From Salminus brasiliensis (lineage: Eukaryota > Chordata > Actinopteri > Characiformes > Bryconidae): a DNA stretch of 64,000 nt. Both the position numbers and the translations under genes were made by a program. The stretch spans positions 24,088,162 to 24,152,161 of the forward strand of contig NC_132898.1 of assembly GCF_030463535.1 (NCBI RefSeq). Direction: 5' to 3'. Positions 12,205 through 43,629 of this stretch are shown here, in pieces. The notes beneath the pieces are model-generated. The model was given only the letters and a program-made list of their open reading frames with translations, did no database searches and was not told the DNA's origin. Position 1 is the stretch's first letter, and each line of letters begins with the position of its first letter.

Positions 12205-12602
12205 GATCTCTGACCTCAGATACAGTCGACCAGCCCAAGACACGTTTGGTATTTGACATGTGATTCTTTAGTTTTGCAAAAAAAGGAGATGCTAGGCTAA
12301 CGTTGCTAACAAACACTGGACTTAGGCTGTCACAGCGGTCTGTGAGGCCAATAAATGCTTTGCAACGTGTTCATTTCACTGCCATCACAAATGAGAGAAA
12401 TTGAGAACAAACCGTATCACTGTGTCCATATGGCAGTGTTTTTACATAGAGATGAGACAAGTGACAGTCTAAGGCCAGTGTTTGTTAGCGACGTTAGCCT
12501 AGCACCTCCCTTTCTAAACTAGAGAAGCACACAACAGATACCAAACAGGTTTTGGCTGATCGATTGAATCTGGGGTCAGTGATCAAACATGTTAACTAGA
12601 TT
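12205..12602. mobile_element. Foldback/MITE-like element with about 110-bp inverted arms
   Basis: The left arm (about 12205-12322) and right arm (about 12478-12602) are imperfect reverse complements. Both carry the sequence of 'gatgctaggctaacgttgct' or its complement and a terminal TGATC...CTGACC block. The spacer is about 155 bp. Related single arms or compact copies lie at 29.15-29.28 kb and 41.94-42.13 kb. There is no coding region, so the element is non-autonomous; its superfamily is not resolved. Confidence 0.7.
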
Positions 12603-13229
12603 TAATCTTTAGGGTTAATATACAGACACAGACAGTTACTATGACAACATGCCACAACAAGTAGAGAGTTAATGGACCACAAATAACTGGAGACTCAGTT
12701 ACCCATCATGCAGCTGGTTTGCGGGAGGAGAACTCGCATGCAGATGGCATTGGGTGGTGATTTATGTACAGCATGGAATACAGTCTTCCGTAATGGAATA
12801 CAATGGAACTGAACACACAGCAGTATACAAAAGACTGTAAATGGAGATTCTCCATTAAGGATAAATTAATATAATCTGATCCAGGTCTAATATCAATCAA
12901 AGGGCCCTGCTCCATTTCAGTCGGACCTCCAGAGCCCCCAAATTATGTCCAGTCTCAGACATTATCAGGACGTCCAGTACATATTCTCCAATCAGTATCC
13001 CTTTTAGCTTACTATTAGACTAAAAATGAGGTCCGTATCCCTAACAGTGACCTACTTAAAAGGCTGAATGAGATGTTTTGCATCTTCAGGTGTTGTTTAA
13101 TGAAGGACCACCTCTTCAGACATCAGCACAGCCAAAGGAGTCGCAATATGGGTCAAAACGGCACAGAAGGTAGGTTATTTCCTGCTCCTGGGCTACGCGT
13201 AAAGTTGGGTAGTGTAATAATCCAGATTT

Positions 13230-13440
13230 CACTTTTGAGAGTGCCCTCATGGACAGCTGTACACATGCATTTAATGACAAACGGAGAGATACAAAAGTGA
13301 AAGCAGCATGTGTACTGAATACTGGATTTTACACAAATATGACTCGTTAGCAGCGTTACGCAATTCTGACAGTGTTCCAGCCCAATAGTGTACAATCAAT
13401 AAGATTCTGGAGCTGCTATTTTAAGGTAAAATGCTACAAA
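13230..13440. repeat. Dispersed repeat shared with 49.4-49.7 kb
   Basis: The blocks 'gagtgccctcatggacag', 'acacaaatatgact', 'ttacgcaattctg' and 'gagctgctattttaaggt' recur in the same order at 49450-49680 with diverged spacers. This points to an old interspersed element of about 200-300 bp, class unknown. Confidence 0.5.
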
Positions 13441-13695
13441 ACCAGAACTTACTGCTATTGGTTTCTTTCAGATTAGTTAGAAAGTTTCAGATCTCCTGGA
13501 CTATAACTCTGGGGCCCATCGCTTTATCCGTGGCTGTAAATGGTACAGCAGGATCAGGCTCAGTAAAGGACGTCTGACCGCAGGATTACTACGACTTATT
13601 CCCACTGACACTCAGATGAGAGCTTAGCAGGCTAATGCTGAGGAATTAGCCACACACAGCTGGAGTGTGTGTTCCCTCTGAGCTGAAGTTGTGGG

Positions 13696-13709
13696 TCACC
13701 AGAGGGCAG
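13696..13709 (+). promoter_or_regulatory. CTCF-like core motif
   Basis: TCACCAGAGGGCAG fits the CTCF core at 13 of 14 positions (first base differs). It lies about 1 kb downstream of the bicd2 stop codon, between bicd2 and card19. Confidence 0.4.
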
Positions 13710-14737
13710 CCCCAAACTCACAGAACTGATCTAAGAAACAGATTTAATGCAGGTTAGAGTTACGCTTTCCCATTTCACACAGCTGAAGGGCCGGCTCTGT
13801 CTGATCCCAAGAAAAAAAATATAAATAAATAAATATATGGTCTTGAAACAGAATTCTGACCAATCTGGTCTAACCAATCAACATTATTTTATTAAAATAA
13901 TTATATATTTTTATGTCCTAATAAAATATTTATTAAAACTGTATTTAAATTATGCTTAAAATATAATTTCACACTATTTTAAACCATCACAACAGTCACA
14001 AAACACAGGAACAGCATGCATCAGATGCCTTCACACACATTAGCACAATCAACATGCTCCCAAACATTCAAGACATTAGAGCGGCATTTAAAAACTTCCC
14101 CACTTCAACTAACAGTCAGGTTTTTGCTGGACTGTAACTGATGAATCAATTATTATTTCACTGACTGAATAATGAAGTCTGCTCACTTTGCCTCACAGCT
14201 CCATCGTTCAAAATCCCACCTGTAAGTAATTTGTTTTCACCATGCAATACAGCAACAGAAGTCATATCGCCTCCTATGCTTCCTGCCATGTTCTGAAATG
14301 TTTTAAAAGAGCAAGTTTGCTAATCCAGCTTCCAACTAATCTTAAGAATTCTTTTCATGCCTAGACTGTGCGAGCATTAATGCTTCTTCCCATGTAGATC
14401 ATCATTGGTGCTGTATAACCCTTTAGAGGTCATGGCTGCTTTGACCAGTCAACAAGGGGTATTCGTGGCAATGCTCAATAACCAACACTGCTGCCTTAAA
14501 AGACATAAACTGACACCAGAAAAGTTAGTGTTAATGAGGATGCTGATGCAAATGGCAGGTGCGTTGAAACAGCCATGCAAACATGATGCTGATGATAGTG
14601 GTTGGTTAGTGGATGGTTTCAGCAATGATTTAACAGTTCACATGGAAGATGATTAGTCCAAACATACATCAGTGAACCAGGCCAGAAGACTGACAGTTAG
14701 TTGCACTGAGCGATGAAATACTTGGGATGGTAAATGG

Positions 14738-34915
<20,178 letters not shown>

Positions 34916-35210
34916 TTTTACCTCTCTTACACTTACTCACCCCCCACCAAAACACTCCTCAGCCTGCGCTTCATCTTCACTTTCCAACACTAAACACTTC
35001 AACCGCTCCGAGCAAGCAGGGGAATCCAGCTGGCCTGAAAAAAGACGCGACTTCTTTAAGACGTTTGAATTCCGTTGACGGGAAATGGAGTTCCGCTGCA
35101 GCGGGAAAGTGTAGAGGCGAACATTGAAAAGACTACAAGACCCAGAATGCTCAGCGGTGTGGACACGAAGGCGACTTCTCCCGTGGATACTGACGTCATT
35201 TGGACAGCTG
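34916..35210 (-). promoter_or_regulatory. bicd2 promoter with ZNF143/SBF site and CRE
   Basis: A GC-rich block upstream of the bicd2 ATG (34915). At 35132-35150 ACTACAAGACCCAGAATGC matches the ZNF143/Staf (SBF) motif ACTACAAYTCCCAGAATGC at all but two central bases. At 35191-35198 TGACGTCA is a perfect palindromic CRE for CREB/ATF. Both usually lie close to the start site of broadly expressed genes. No TATA box is seen. The composition drops to AT-rich beyond 35210, which marks the outer edge. Confidence 0.65.
35132..35150. promoter_or_regulatory. ZNF143/SBF binding-site match
   Basis: The 19-bp match lies about 220 bp upstream of the bicd2 start codon. Family knowledge: this motif anchors promoters of widely expressed and bidirectional genes. 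Here no divergent coding exon was found within 1.8 kb on the other side. Confidence 0.6.
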
Positions 35211-35805
35211 AAGCGCTATTTTATTTTTATTTAATGTACGTTTAATATATTTAATATATTTATAGTAATCAATTATAAAACATATTTAATTAACTTACAT
35301 TTTCTTTTATTTCTATCCCCATGTTCACATTTTATCTCTGCAGTGTATTTTTAATACATGTTAAATATTAATAAAAAAGTTTTTTTGTTAATTTAGCGAT
35401 TTTGCACAGACATGAAATTACATTAGAAATAAAATTAAATAAAAAAATGCTTTGGGAAAACTTCATTTTATTGTATTTTTGGTTACGTCACACGTTGACT
35501 ATTCCTCTTGCATTTATTGGTCTTTAGGAATGGTGAGAGAATATTACAGAAAGAAAGTAAAGTTAAGCTCTTTAAGGGTTCTTCAAAGGTATTTAAAGGC
35601 CTGTGGTGTTTTATGTAGAAGGACAAATAACCCTGTAGTTTATTTATTACATGGGAAAGCCTGGGGGCTTCTTCCCCCACGTCACCCTACAATCAGGGTC
35701 GTACACGATGCTAGAAATGGTATTATTTAAAATAACTGGGTACGCATGGGTGAAATGGGCTTCATACAGGGCTAAAAGTCACATGGACACAGACACTGCT
35801 CCCTG

Positions 35806-35819
35806 CTGCCCCCTGCTTG
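35806..35819 (-). promoter_or_regulatory. CTCF-like core motif
   Basis: The reverse strand reads CAAGCAGGGGGCAG, matching the CTCF core at 13 of 14 positions. It lies between the bicd2 promoter and the tetraspan gene. Confidence 0.4.
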
Positions 35820-35939
35820 ATATAATCCACCATCACATCGCTGCTGTATTTTGATTTGCCTCTGATTAAGCCTGTGTGGTGGATAAATATATATAATTTG
35901 TCCAGACTGTTTGTTCTACACATTTGAACAGGGGCCTAC

Positions 35940-36300
35940 TTACAACAGGGGTGCAAAAGTATGTGCACCCTTCTTATGTCAAAATGATACAAATATAAAT
36001 ATATCTATATCATAGCAACCATAGCAACTGCCAAATTGCCGCCACATGGAACGCCTTAGCTATCACCTTAAAGACCATAGCAACTACCCTACCACCCTAT
36101 CACCAATAAACACCTTAGCAACACCATATTGGCTGTTCAGCAACCACCTGAAGTATCAGGACCACTACCCAAGCAATTACCCATTTTGAAGTACCTGCCC
36201 ACTCAGCCAGCTCTGCCCACTCATACTGAAGTTATAAGGTGGGCTTCAGCTCTGAGTGCTTTACAAGAGGGACAGCCAATCAGAATAGAGCTCAGTCTAA
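35940..36300. repeat. 'CCATAGCAACCACC' degenerate repeat and Tc1-type fragment
   Basis: A 'gggtgcaaaagtatgtgcac' terminus-like fragment lies at 35947-35970. It is followed by about 250 bp of diverged 'accatagcaactaccctacc' units. The same degenerate unit reappears at 50.39-50.52 kb in tkt intron 8. No gene is seen. Confidence 0.45.
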
Positions 36301-36514
36301 AAAATAGCATAGTATTATAAACAAAGGTAATGAAAATGGTCATGTGAAAACAAAGGAAGACTGTTGTAACTGTCATATGTGGAGCTCTGGGGGGAGAGGG
36401 GATTAATACAAGTAAAAAATAGAGGATAAATATTTTAAATCAGACATATTTATTTTAAATATGATGAAAATGAATGAATGACTTCTTCTTACTTCACGAT
36501 TTTACTGGAGGTGC

Positions 36515-36600
36515 TTGGTTTTCTACACCTGTGGCAATGGGACTGAATAAAATCAACGATTAAGAGATGTGTCCCAATACTTTTGTCCATTTACTGTAGC
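36515..36600. mobile_element. Right end of the transposon family seen at 2577-3036
   Basis: 'gtgtcccaatacttttgtcc' followed by ATTTACTGTA is the reverse complement of the family terminus, preceded by the internal block 'ggcaatgggactgaataaaa'. The other end is not recognisable. Confidence 0.45.
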
Positions 36601-37039
36601 AACAAATAGCTTCTGATATTGCTACAAGCTACAAAATGGTCTTTTAGGTATTTCATACAACCCTTTATCATCAAAGTGTGGAGTGCTTTGGATCTACTTT
36701 GGTTAGAGAAATGGTAACTGTGAAGGAACTGATTTTGACATCTTGGTATTTTCTGTATCTTCTGATTACACCATGAAAAAACACTACGTTAATAAACCCT
36801 TTCCAGATTGAATATGTCATCAGATCTGACAGCATGAAAGTGAAACTAAGTGTGTGGGGTTTTCCGGCCCTTTGTTGTCAGTGTTTAATGTGTGTGCTGT
36901 CAATAACCTGATTCACGAGCTTCCCCTGGAAGTGTTCTCATCACTCCTGAAGTCAGACACTTCAGCTGAGAGTACCTGAGCTGATAAACGCTCAGGCCTC
37001 AGAACAGAGCACTGCTGATTTCAGGACACCCACAGCAAC

Positions 37040-40000
37040 ATGTTGGATTTCTACTATCACCGTAAGTGTGTTTCAGCAGGAACGTCATTGTTGGTGGGTG
37101 AAGAAACCAAAAGTAAACTGGCATTCCCGTGACTCTGAGATGTCTGTGTTGTTCCAGATAAATTTTATCATTTCTTCTCTGTTTGCTTTGGGCTGGGCTG
37201 TGGACTGTGCAGCTACAGGCCGTATTACCGTGAGTGCTTCCATCATACCTGTACTCAACTGTAATTGCTTCTTAATTACTAATAGCACAAATGGCACATC
37301 CCTGACTCAGCTTCTTCATTTGCTCTCTTGTTGAAGCTCATTTTCAAACCTGTGGGCATGTCTCTGCTATTTTGCAGCTTTGGTGATGCCGGCTATCCTC
37401 ACGGTGTTCTTCATGATTGCTTTTGAAATTGTGGGAATTTGTGTCGGTAAGAGCCGGTTCTGATTATTAAAAAATAAGACAAATCTCAAACACATACATT
37501 CAGCTTGATCACATACTGACCTCCTCTCATGAGGACTACCGTGTTCTCATTGTGTAAGGATTACAAGTTACAGAAGGTAAAACTCACCCGAAACAAGCCC
37601 ACCCTAGTACTCCAACTTTTGGCTTCTTATTTAAATGTCTTTAACATTTTGCAGTGCAGTAAACAATCAGGTTGTAAACATACCTAATGTGGGTCCTCAG
37701 ACAGGAAAACAATGCTGCCTACCTGCTTCAGGTGTGTCAGGAATGTGGATTGCCGTGGCTTTCTGAACACTAGACTTAGAACCTTTTATTTACAGTAAGG
37801 TTTTTTTTTTTTAGGTGTGATCATGGATGTTAAGGTGTGCTCAGGTGTGAATCAGAGGTGTTTGATGATCAGGTGTATGTTCAGGTGCATTTAAGTGTGA
37901 GTGTGATGTATGTATGTTTGCTTGTGTTTATTGAGGTGTGTTTTGGGACTTTCAGGTGTTTTCAGGTATGATCACCTGAGTTCAGGTGTACTGAAGTGAG
38001 CTCAGGTGTGAACAGGAGTGGTCAGATGAGATCAGGTGTGTTCAAGTGATTTCAGGTGTATTCTGCTGATTTCTGATGTTCAAGTGAGTTCATGTGTTGA
38101 CAGGAGTGTTTACATGAGTTCACGTGTGATCAGTTTGTTGAGGCATGTGTAGGTGTGATCAGGTATGATCAGGTAAGTTCAAATGTGATCCGATATGAGC
38201 AGGAGAGTTCAGGTGTTATTATGTTTACATGTAAACAAGTGTGTTCAGGTGTACGTTCGTGTGTGATCAGGTGTGTCCAGATGTGTTCAGGTGAGCTCAG
38301 ATTTTTTAATAACAGGTGATTTCAGGTGTGCTCTGGTGATTTTAGGTGAGAGCCGTGATTTCGGAGGTTCAGGTGAGGTCATGTGTGAACAAGAGTGTTC
38401 AGGTGAGTTTAGGTGAGACCGAGTGTGTTCGGTTGTGATCAGGTATGATCTGGTGAGTTCAGGTGTTCACATGTTATCAGGCGTGTTCAGGCGTATGTTC
38501 ATGTACGATCGAGTGTGATCAGATGTGTTCAAGTGAGACCTGGTGTGTTGAGGTGGGAGGCAGTGGTAAGGAATTTTAATGCCATACATATCAATATATT
38601 TGGAAATATCCACAGGTAGTTTTAGCAGTTGGGCTTCGATTGCCGTTGAATGTAATGGATTTCTTTTTTAAAATCTGTTCCAGGTTTGCCCTCACATACT
38701 AAAAAATGTAAAGGACCGCCTTTCCACCGGAAAGGTAACACGAACACCTGCAAACAAAATAATAGAAACAAATATAATATTCACCAAGTAAAATTCACTG
38801 TCCTCTCTGTCTGTCTCTCTCTCTCCTGTCCTGCCTTACTCTCTAGATTTAGTCTGGGGTTTGATATTTGCCCTGTTTGTAGCCATCTTACATCTCAGAT
38901 CTTACCATGGTAAGGATCAGCTTTTGCCTGTCCGAGCATCAGGATTAGGGTTAGGTTTAACTTTTGAGTTAGAACTGAGCCCCTTAACTTTTCATTGGTT
39001 TAGTCTCCCCTGTAGATTGGTTAGAGGAATTCAGTAAAGTAATTAGGTGAACTAATTAAAATTCAGTTGAAATCAATTAAACTGAATTAAACTAAATGTA
39101 AAAAAGAATTGAATATAATATATATTGAACTGAACTGAACTGAATGAGGTTTAATGATGAGTTAAATTTAATCAAAGTCAACTAAACTGAAATAAAATGA
39201 AGTTAACCAAACTGAATCTACAGAATTGGACCTAAAACGCATTCCATTTAAGAAATGGAAAAAAAAACTGATTTAAACTGATTTAAATTCTCTTTAATTA
39301 AACTGAATTTGCATTAAAGTGAACTAAACTGAATGTACCTTAGCTCTAACTTAACTGAAGTGAATCAAATTCAGTTCTCATGAACAGCTCAGCGAAATTC
39401 AACCAAACTAAACTCCAAATAATCCAAATAATCTGAATTCAGGGAACTGAATCAAATTGAAGTTAACTTAGGTGAACCAAACTGAACTCCATGGAAGTGA
39501 AATGAGCTTGAACTCAAATGACCTGAACTGAACTGACTGTGCTGGGATTCACATTGTTCTGTCTGCAGTTTACACTCTGTCTTATGGAAGTGGGATCGTT
39601 GTGTTCGCGGTGCGGGGAGCTAAGCGGAAGTCCAGCTCTCTATGGTGTGTAACTGATTCCACAAAATACTGTTCGCACATGCTCCCCTATGCTAAGCTAA
39701 CAAGCTAACAGCTACGTGCCCACTGGGCAGTTCTCTTAATTCAGGCAGAAATGTGTTTGGTCTAAACTGTACAAATGTGCCTGAATGCAGGGAGATGTGG
39801 GAACATGAGCAGTGAACACACTGGACAGGCTGAAAGTATTGCTGGTAAGACGATCTGTGCAAAAAGCTTCAGTACAAATATTTCAATGTTTCATCGTGTG
39901 CTCCAACTGATGAGTGTCAGAAGTGACACAGAGCTTCACTCAGGCTTGTGTATGTGTGTGTGCTGCAGTGTTAAAGCCATGAAGATTAAGAGGGAACTCA

Positions 40001-40059
40001 CCAGCATTCACCGAACTGGAGAAGGGCCTAACAGACTAGACTCCAGCTTTACCAGCTGA
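37040..40059 (+). CDS. Uncharacterised four-helix membrane protein, MARVEL/CMTM-like layout, 7 coding exons
   Basis: Exons: 37040-37061, 37158-37229, 37378-37446, 38684-38734, 38847-38909, 39569-39644, 39969-40059; 444 nt, 147 aa plus stop. All junctions are GT-AG, phases 1,1,1,1,1,2. It starts MLDFYYHHKFYHFF. Hydrophobic segments lie at about residues 12-27, 32-54 (LVMPAILTVFFMIAFEIVGI), 73-90 (LVWGLIFALFVAIL) and 98-109 (weak), joined by a basic loop (HTKKCKGPPFHRK). The tail is basic then polar (AKRKSSS, KAMKIKREL, ending DSSFTS). The short-loop tetraspan shape and spacing recall CKLF/CMTM proteins of the MARVEL group, but no diagnostic motif is present, so the family is tentative and I give no symbol. 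Each helix has its own exon. A poly(A) signal follows at 40721. The last exon is less certain: an alternative acceptor at 39790 would give a very short tail. No Kozak or promoter feature is decisive for the start. Confidence 0.6.
37800..38565. repeat. Degenerate 'TTCAGGTGTGATCAGGTGTG' tandem array
   Basis: About 750 bp of diverged roughly 10-20 bp units rich in 'caggtgtg', 'gttcaggtga' and 'gatcaggt' fill intron 3 of the tetraspan gene. The strand is strongly G/T-biased. Confidence 0.8.
39035..39545. repeat. Degenerate 'AACTGAACTGAA' tandem array
   Basis: About 500 bp of diverged 5-10 bp 'aactgaa/taaactgaa' units in intron 5 of the tetraspan gene, ending shortly before the exon 6 acceptor. 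Confidence 0.8.
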
Positions 40060-40720
40060 ACCCACTGAGGTTAGAGAAAATCACTCTGGACTGCTTTCAG
40101 TTCATGATTAAAGCTTAAAAAACAAATCTCAGCAATAATTTTCCATAAACCGATGAAGTAAACGCAGTGTAGAAGGTGAAATTGAAGTCACATGCTATTG
40201 TGTTTTAGCTGAAAGTGGAACGCTCTCAGATTTCAGATCATTTTTTCTTCTCTTACACTGTTCTGTTATTTTACACTGTAGTAAAGGGTGATTCTCTACT
40301 ATGTGCTACTGGAAAGGGCTCTTTGACTTGTAACAGTAGTGCTCCGTAGGGTCATAGGATCATTTTTCATCTACAAGAGGATTTCTTTGTTTCTGCAGAA
40401 CCCTTTAACCAAAACAGAAAAGAACTATGTAAGCCTCCAAATAGTTCTTTGAGTTGCAAAGGTACTAAATACATGCATCACTGAGCTACACTTGAAAAGG
40501 GCAAGTAGGACAACAACAATACTAGTAATAATTATTTATTGTATTTTTATATGTATGCGTTATTGTTGTTGCTGTACTTATTATTATTATTATTATTATT
40601 GTTATTATTATTATTGTTATGATAGTAACACAAAACAATCTGCCGTCTTCCTCTCAGTGTAAAAATTGAAAACAGCGGTTAAATCACTTCTGTTCCTCTA
40701 AGACTTTTACTGTGAAATTA

Positions 40721-40726
40721 AATAAA
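40721..40726 (+). terminator. AATAAA poly(A) signal of the tetraspan gene
   Basis: The first clear plus-strand AATAAA after the stop at 40059, giving a 3' UTR of about 0.66 kb. It is followed by a GT-rich stretch (gtgggtgtg), as expected for a downstream element. Confidence 0.55.
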
Positions 40727-41072
40727 AGCACTAATTTGTGGGTGTGTTTTCTTTAAAATGAATGAATGAATAAATAAATAAATAAAGTATCATTTTTACC
40801 AAGTTACCATTAATGTGCTAAATATTAACATAACTGATGTGGGTGTGGATTTTCTTTTAGAAAAACAATTAAAATATATATTTATATGTATGTTATGTAT
40901 AAAGTACAGCTAAAGCAATCGCATTTCATGTACAGGTAATGTATTAATTTTACTTATTTCGTCTTTTAAATATAGTTTAGTACAAAACTACAAAATAAAA
41001 AATGGACTAAAATAATAATGATGACAATAGGACTGATAAATTGGGGTTTACGATACATGTACACTATTCTGA

Positions 41073-41086
41073 CCAGTAGGTGGCGC
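41073..41086 (+). promoter_or_regulatory. CTCF-like core motif (perfect match)
   Basis: CCAGTAGGTGGCGC fits CCASYAGRKGGCRS at all 14 positions. It lies in the gap between the convergent ends of the tetraspan gene and tkt. Confidence 0.5.
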
Positions 41087-41188
41087 CAGTGTGAAGTTTT
41101 AAGCCCTTCGAATCATTTTGGAATCATTTTTCAGTGAACGGTTCAGTTGGTTCAGTTTTAGGAAGCCACATTTCTCCATCAATACCTG

Positions 41189-41189
<1 letters not shown>

Positions 41190-41235
<46 letters not shown>

Positions 41236-41247
41236 CACACACACACC
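41190..41247. repeat. (CA)n microsatellite
   Basis: About 28 CA units with one interruption (AAAC). Confidence 0.95.
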
Positions 41248-41939
41248 TAAATTGAATGACTTTCAAACTTGGACAGCCAATCAGAAAACAGAAAGCTGTC
41301 AGAATTCTGATTAGCTTAGAGATCAGCTGCGTTCCAAAGCGTGGCAGGCTGCATTTCTCGGCCTCTACATCTTAGAAGGCTGTTCCAAAGTGAAGGACCC
41401 TGTGCAGCCTACGTCCAGAGCAATTTGGATGTCTCACCTGATTTACCCTTCCCGGAAAACGAGAGAGCAGAGTTCATTTAAAAATCCAGAGGACCCATCC
41501 TACCTAGGCTTCGAAACACAGCTTCTGTCTCTGCCTTTGAGGCAGAGACTATGTTGATGTCCAAAATCACACCCTACTGTGCTAAATAGTGTACAAAAAT
41601 AATAACAGTGATAAATCAGCCAGTGGACTAAACCGTGAGGCCTAGTAATGGATTGGTTGATTGATTTGCTTCGGTTCTTGCATTCACAGAGTCTCAAATT
41701 CCTGGTGAAATAAAGCACACACACACTCCTGATCTCTCAAACTCAATGCAGAGGGCTTTAATGAGCAGATTAAAGGTACATAGAAAAGTAAGAAAGGGTG
41801 TGTGTGTGTGTGTCTGTGTCTTTTACAGGATGACAGGCTGGTGGGCACAAACAGTACACTCCTGTATTTCACTGAACACACTATTTATAGAATATACAGG
41901 TCTGCTGTTTGCCCTCGTGTTTGGGTTGAAGGCGTAGTC

Positions 41940-42135
41940 TGATGAGAAATCAGATGATCATGATTGATCATTGATCCTAGATACAGTCAATCAAACAGAT
42001 GCTTTGGTATGTGATGTGTGCTTCTTTAGTTTATAACAAGAGATTCTAGGCTAACATTGCTAACCCTCTCGTTTTAAACATGTCTTGGCTGATCAACTAT
42101 ATCTGGGGTCAGTGATCAATCAAGGTCATCTGATT
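41940..42135. mobile_element. Compact copy of the foldback element family
   Basis: Both arms are present with almost no spacer: 'gatcctagatacagtcaatc' to 'ctaggctaacattgctaacc' on one side and 'cttggctgatcaactatatc' with TGGGGTCAGTGATCAAT on the other. These match the arms at 12.2-12.6 kb. Confidence 0.6.
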
Positions 42136-42229
42136 TTTCACCAAATTGATCCTTAACTGAATTTAACACAGTAATGTATTGCTCTCCCCATACTCTGTAA
42201 AACAACAGCTCACTTTACTGGGTGTACGT

Positions 42230-42975
42230 CATTCGTACATCATGCTCAACCAGTTTGGTCCTACTGGTTGACTAGCATGGTAACATTGGTTGACCAGTTT
42301 GGTCAGGTTAGTCATCCTGGACAACAAGCTTTGTCATACTAGTTGACTATAGCTTGGTCATGTGGGACAACAAGCTTGGGCATACTGGTTGACTAGCTTA
42401 GTCATGCCAGTCCACATGCTGGTAAAGTAGCTTGGTCATACTGTTTGACTAACATGGGCATGTTGTTCATACTGGTCAACAAGCTTTGTCATACATGTTG
42501 ATCAGCTTGGTCATAAGGGTTGACTAGCTTGGTCAGGTTGATCATGCTGGTCAACGTGCGCGATCACACTGGTAGACTAGCTTGGATATGCCGGCCATTC
42601 TGATCATCAAGCTTGGTCATACCGGTTTACTAACTTGGTCAGGTTAGTCATGCTGGTCAGTGAGCTTGGTCATACTCCTTGACTAGCTTGTTGATCATGC
42701 TAGTCAACAAGCTTGGACATATTGGGTGACTGCATGATCAGGTTGGTCATGCTGGTCAACAGGCTTGGTCATAAGGGTTGACTAGCTTGGTCAGGTTCAT
42801 CATACTGGTTGACTTGCTTGCTAAGGTTGGTCATGCTGGTCAACGATCTCGGTCTTACTGGTTGACTAGCTTGTATATTCCGGCCATTCTGATCATCAAG
42901 CTTGGTCATAACGGTTTACTAACTTGGTCAGGTTAGTCATGCTGGTCAGTGAGCTTGGTCATACTGGTTGAGCAG
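42230..42975. repeat. Minisatellite, about 55-60 bp unit with internal symmetry
   Basis: Tandem diverged copies of 'gcttggtcatactggttgac' alternate with 'tggtcatgctggtcaacaag'. Within a unit the halves resemble each other, so the array has a half-unit periodicity. A higher-order duplication is visible: the block starting 'ccggccattctgatcatcaa' at about 42592 recurs at about 42880 with near identity. Confidence 0.85.
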
Positions 42976-43431
42976 GTTGAGCATGGCGAACACACACAAC
43001 GGTAAAAAAACAAATGGTAGAAACTCCTGAGCCAACTCTGTTTCCTGTACTTTAGGTCCTGTAATGTAATGATGCTCCTTCTCCACTGGACTTCATCGCC
43101 CCGCCCTGCGTACATCTCCGTTTGGTCGTTTGCTTTATTTCGTGCCTTTTCTTTTTTTTCTCTACAGTCTACTAGGTCATCACAACAATGAGATTCTTTC
43201 AGACATGGTTGCCATAACAACACATACAGTACACAGACCCGTAACCACAGAAAACAAGCCCCGCCCCCTTTCCAGAGCAACATTTTTTTCAACGGTTAAA
43301 ACGTTAAACTAACGATAAGAGCTTGTTCGGTTAAAAACTCACAAAAACATCACTTAGAACATTTCCACAACTTCACCTTTAAACTCCCACCACGACCTGG
43401 CAGTGACTCTCAACCCTGGAGCAGAATCAAG

Positions 43432-43432
<1 letters not shown>

Positions 43433-43482
<50 letters not shown>
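43433..43482. repeat. (GT)n microsatellite
   Basis: About 24 GT units. Confidence 0.95.
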
Positions 43483-43485
<3 letters not shown>

Positions 43486-43629
43486 CAGAACAGTGTGACA
43501 GTGATTTTGAAACGTGCATCACATACTTCACTTTACTACAGTACTTACACAGTGGGCGGTCACAGTGAATAAGTGGGAGGGGCTACAACTTCAAAAAGGA
43601 GTCAAGTGACACTGGCTGTGGCCAAAATA

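Noticed and set aside
14405-14656. 83-aa plus-strand frame just beyond the bicd2 stop
   Set aside because: It lies in the bicd2 3' untranslated region in antisense, with no splice partner and no recognisable domain.
35452-35854. Plus-strand frames of 92 and 67 aa between bicd2 and the tetraspan gene
   Set aside because: AT-rich start, no family resemblance, no splice or poly(A) context; treated as chance.
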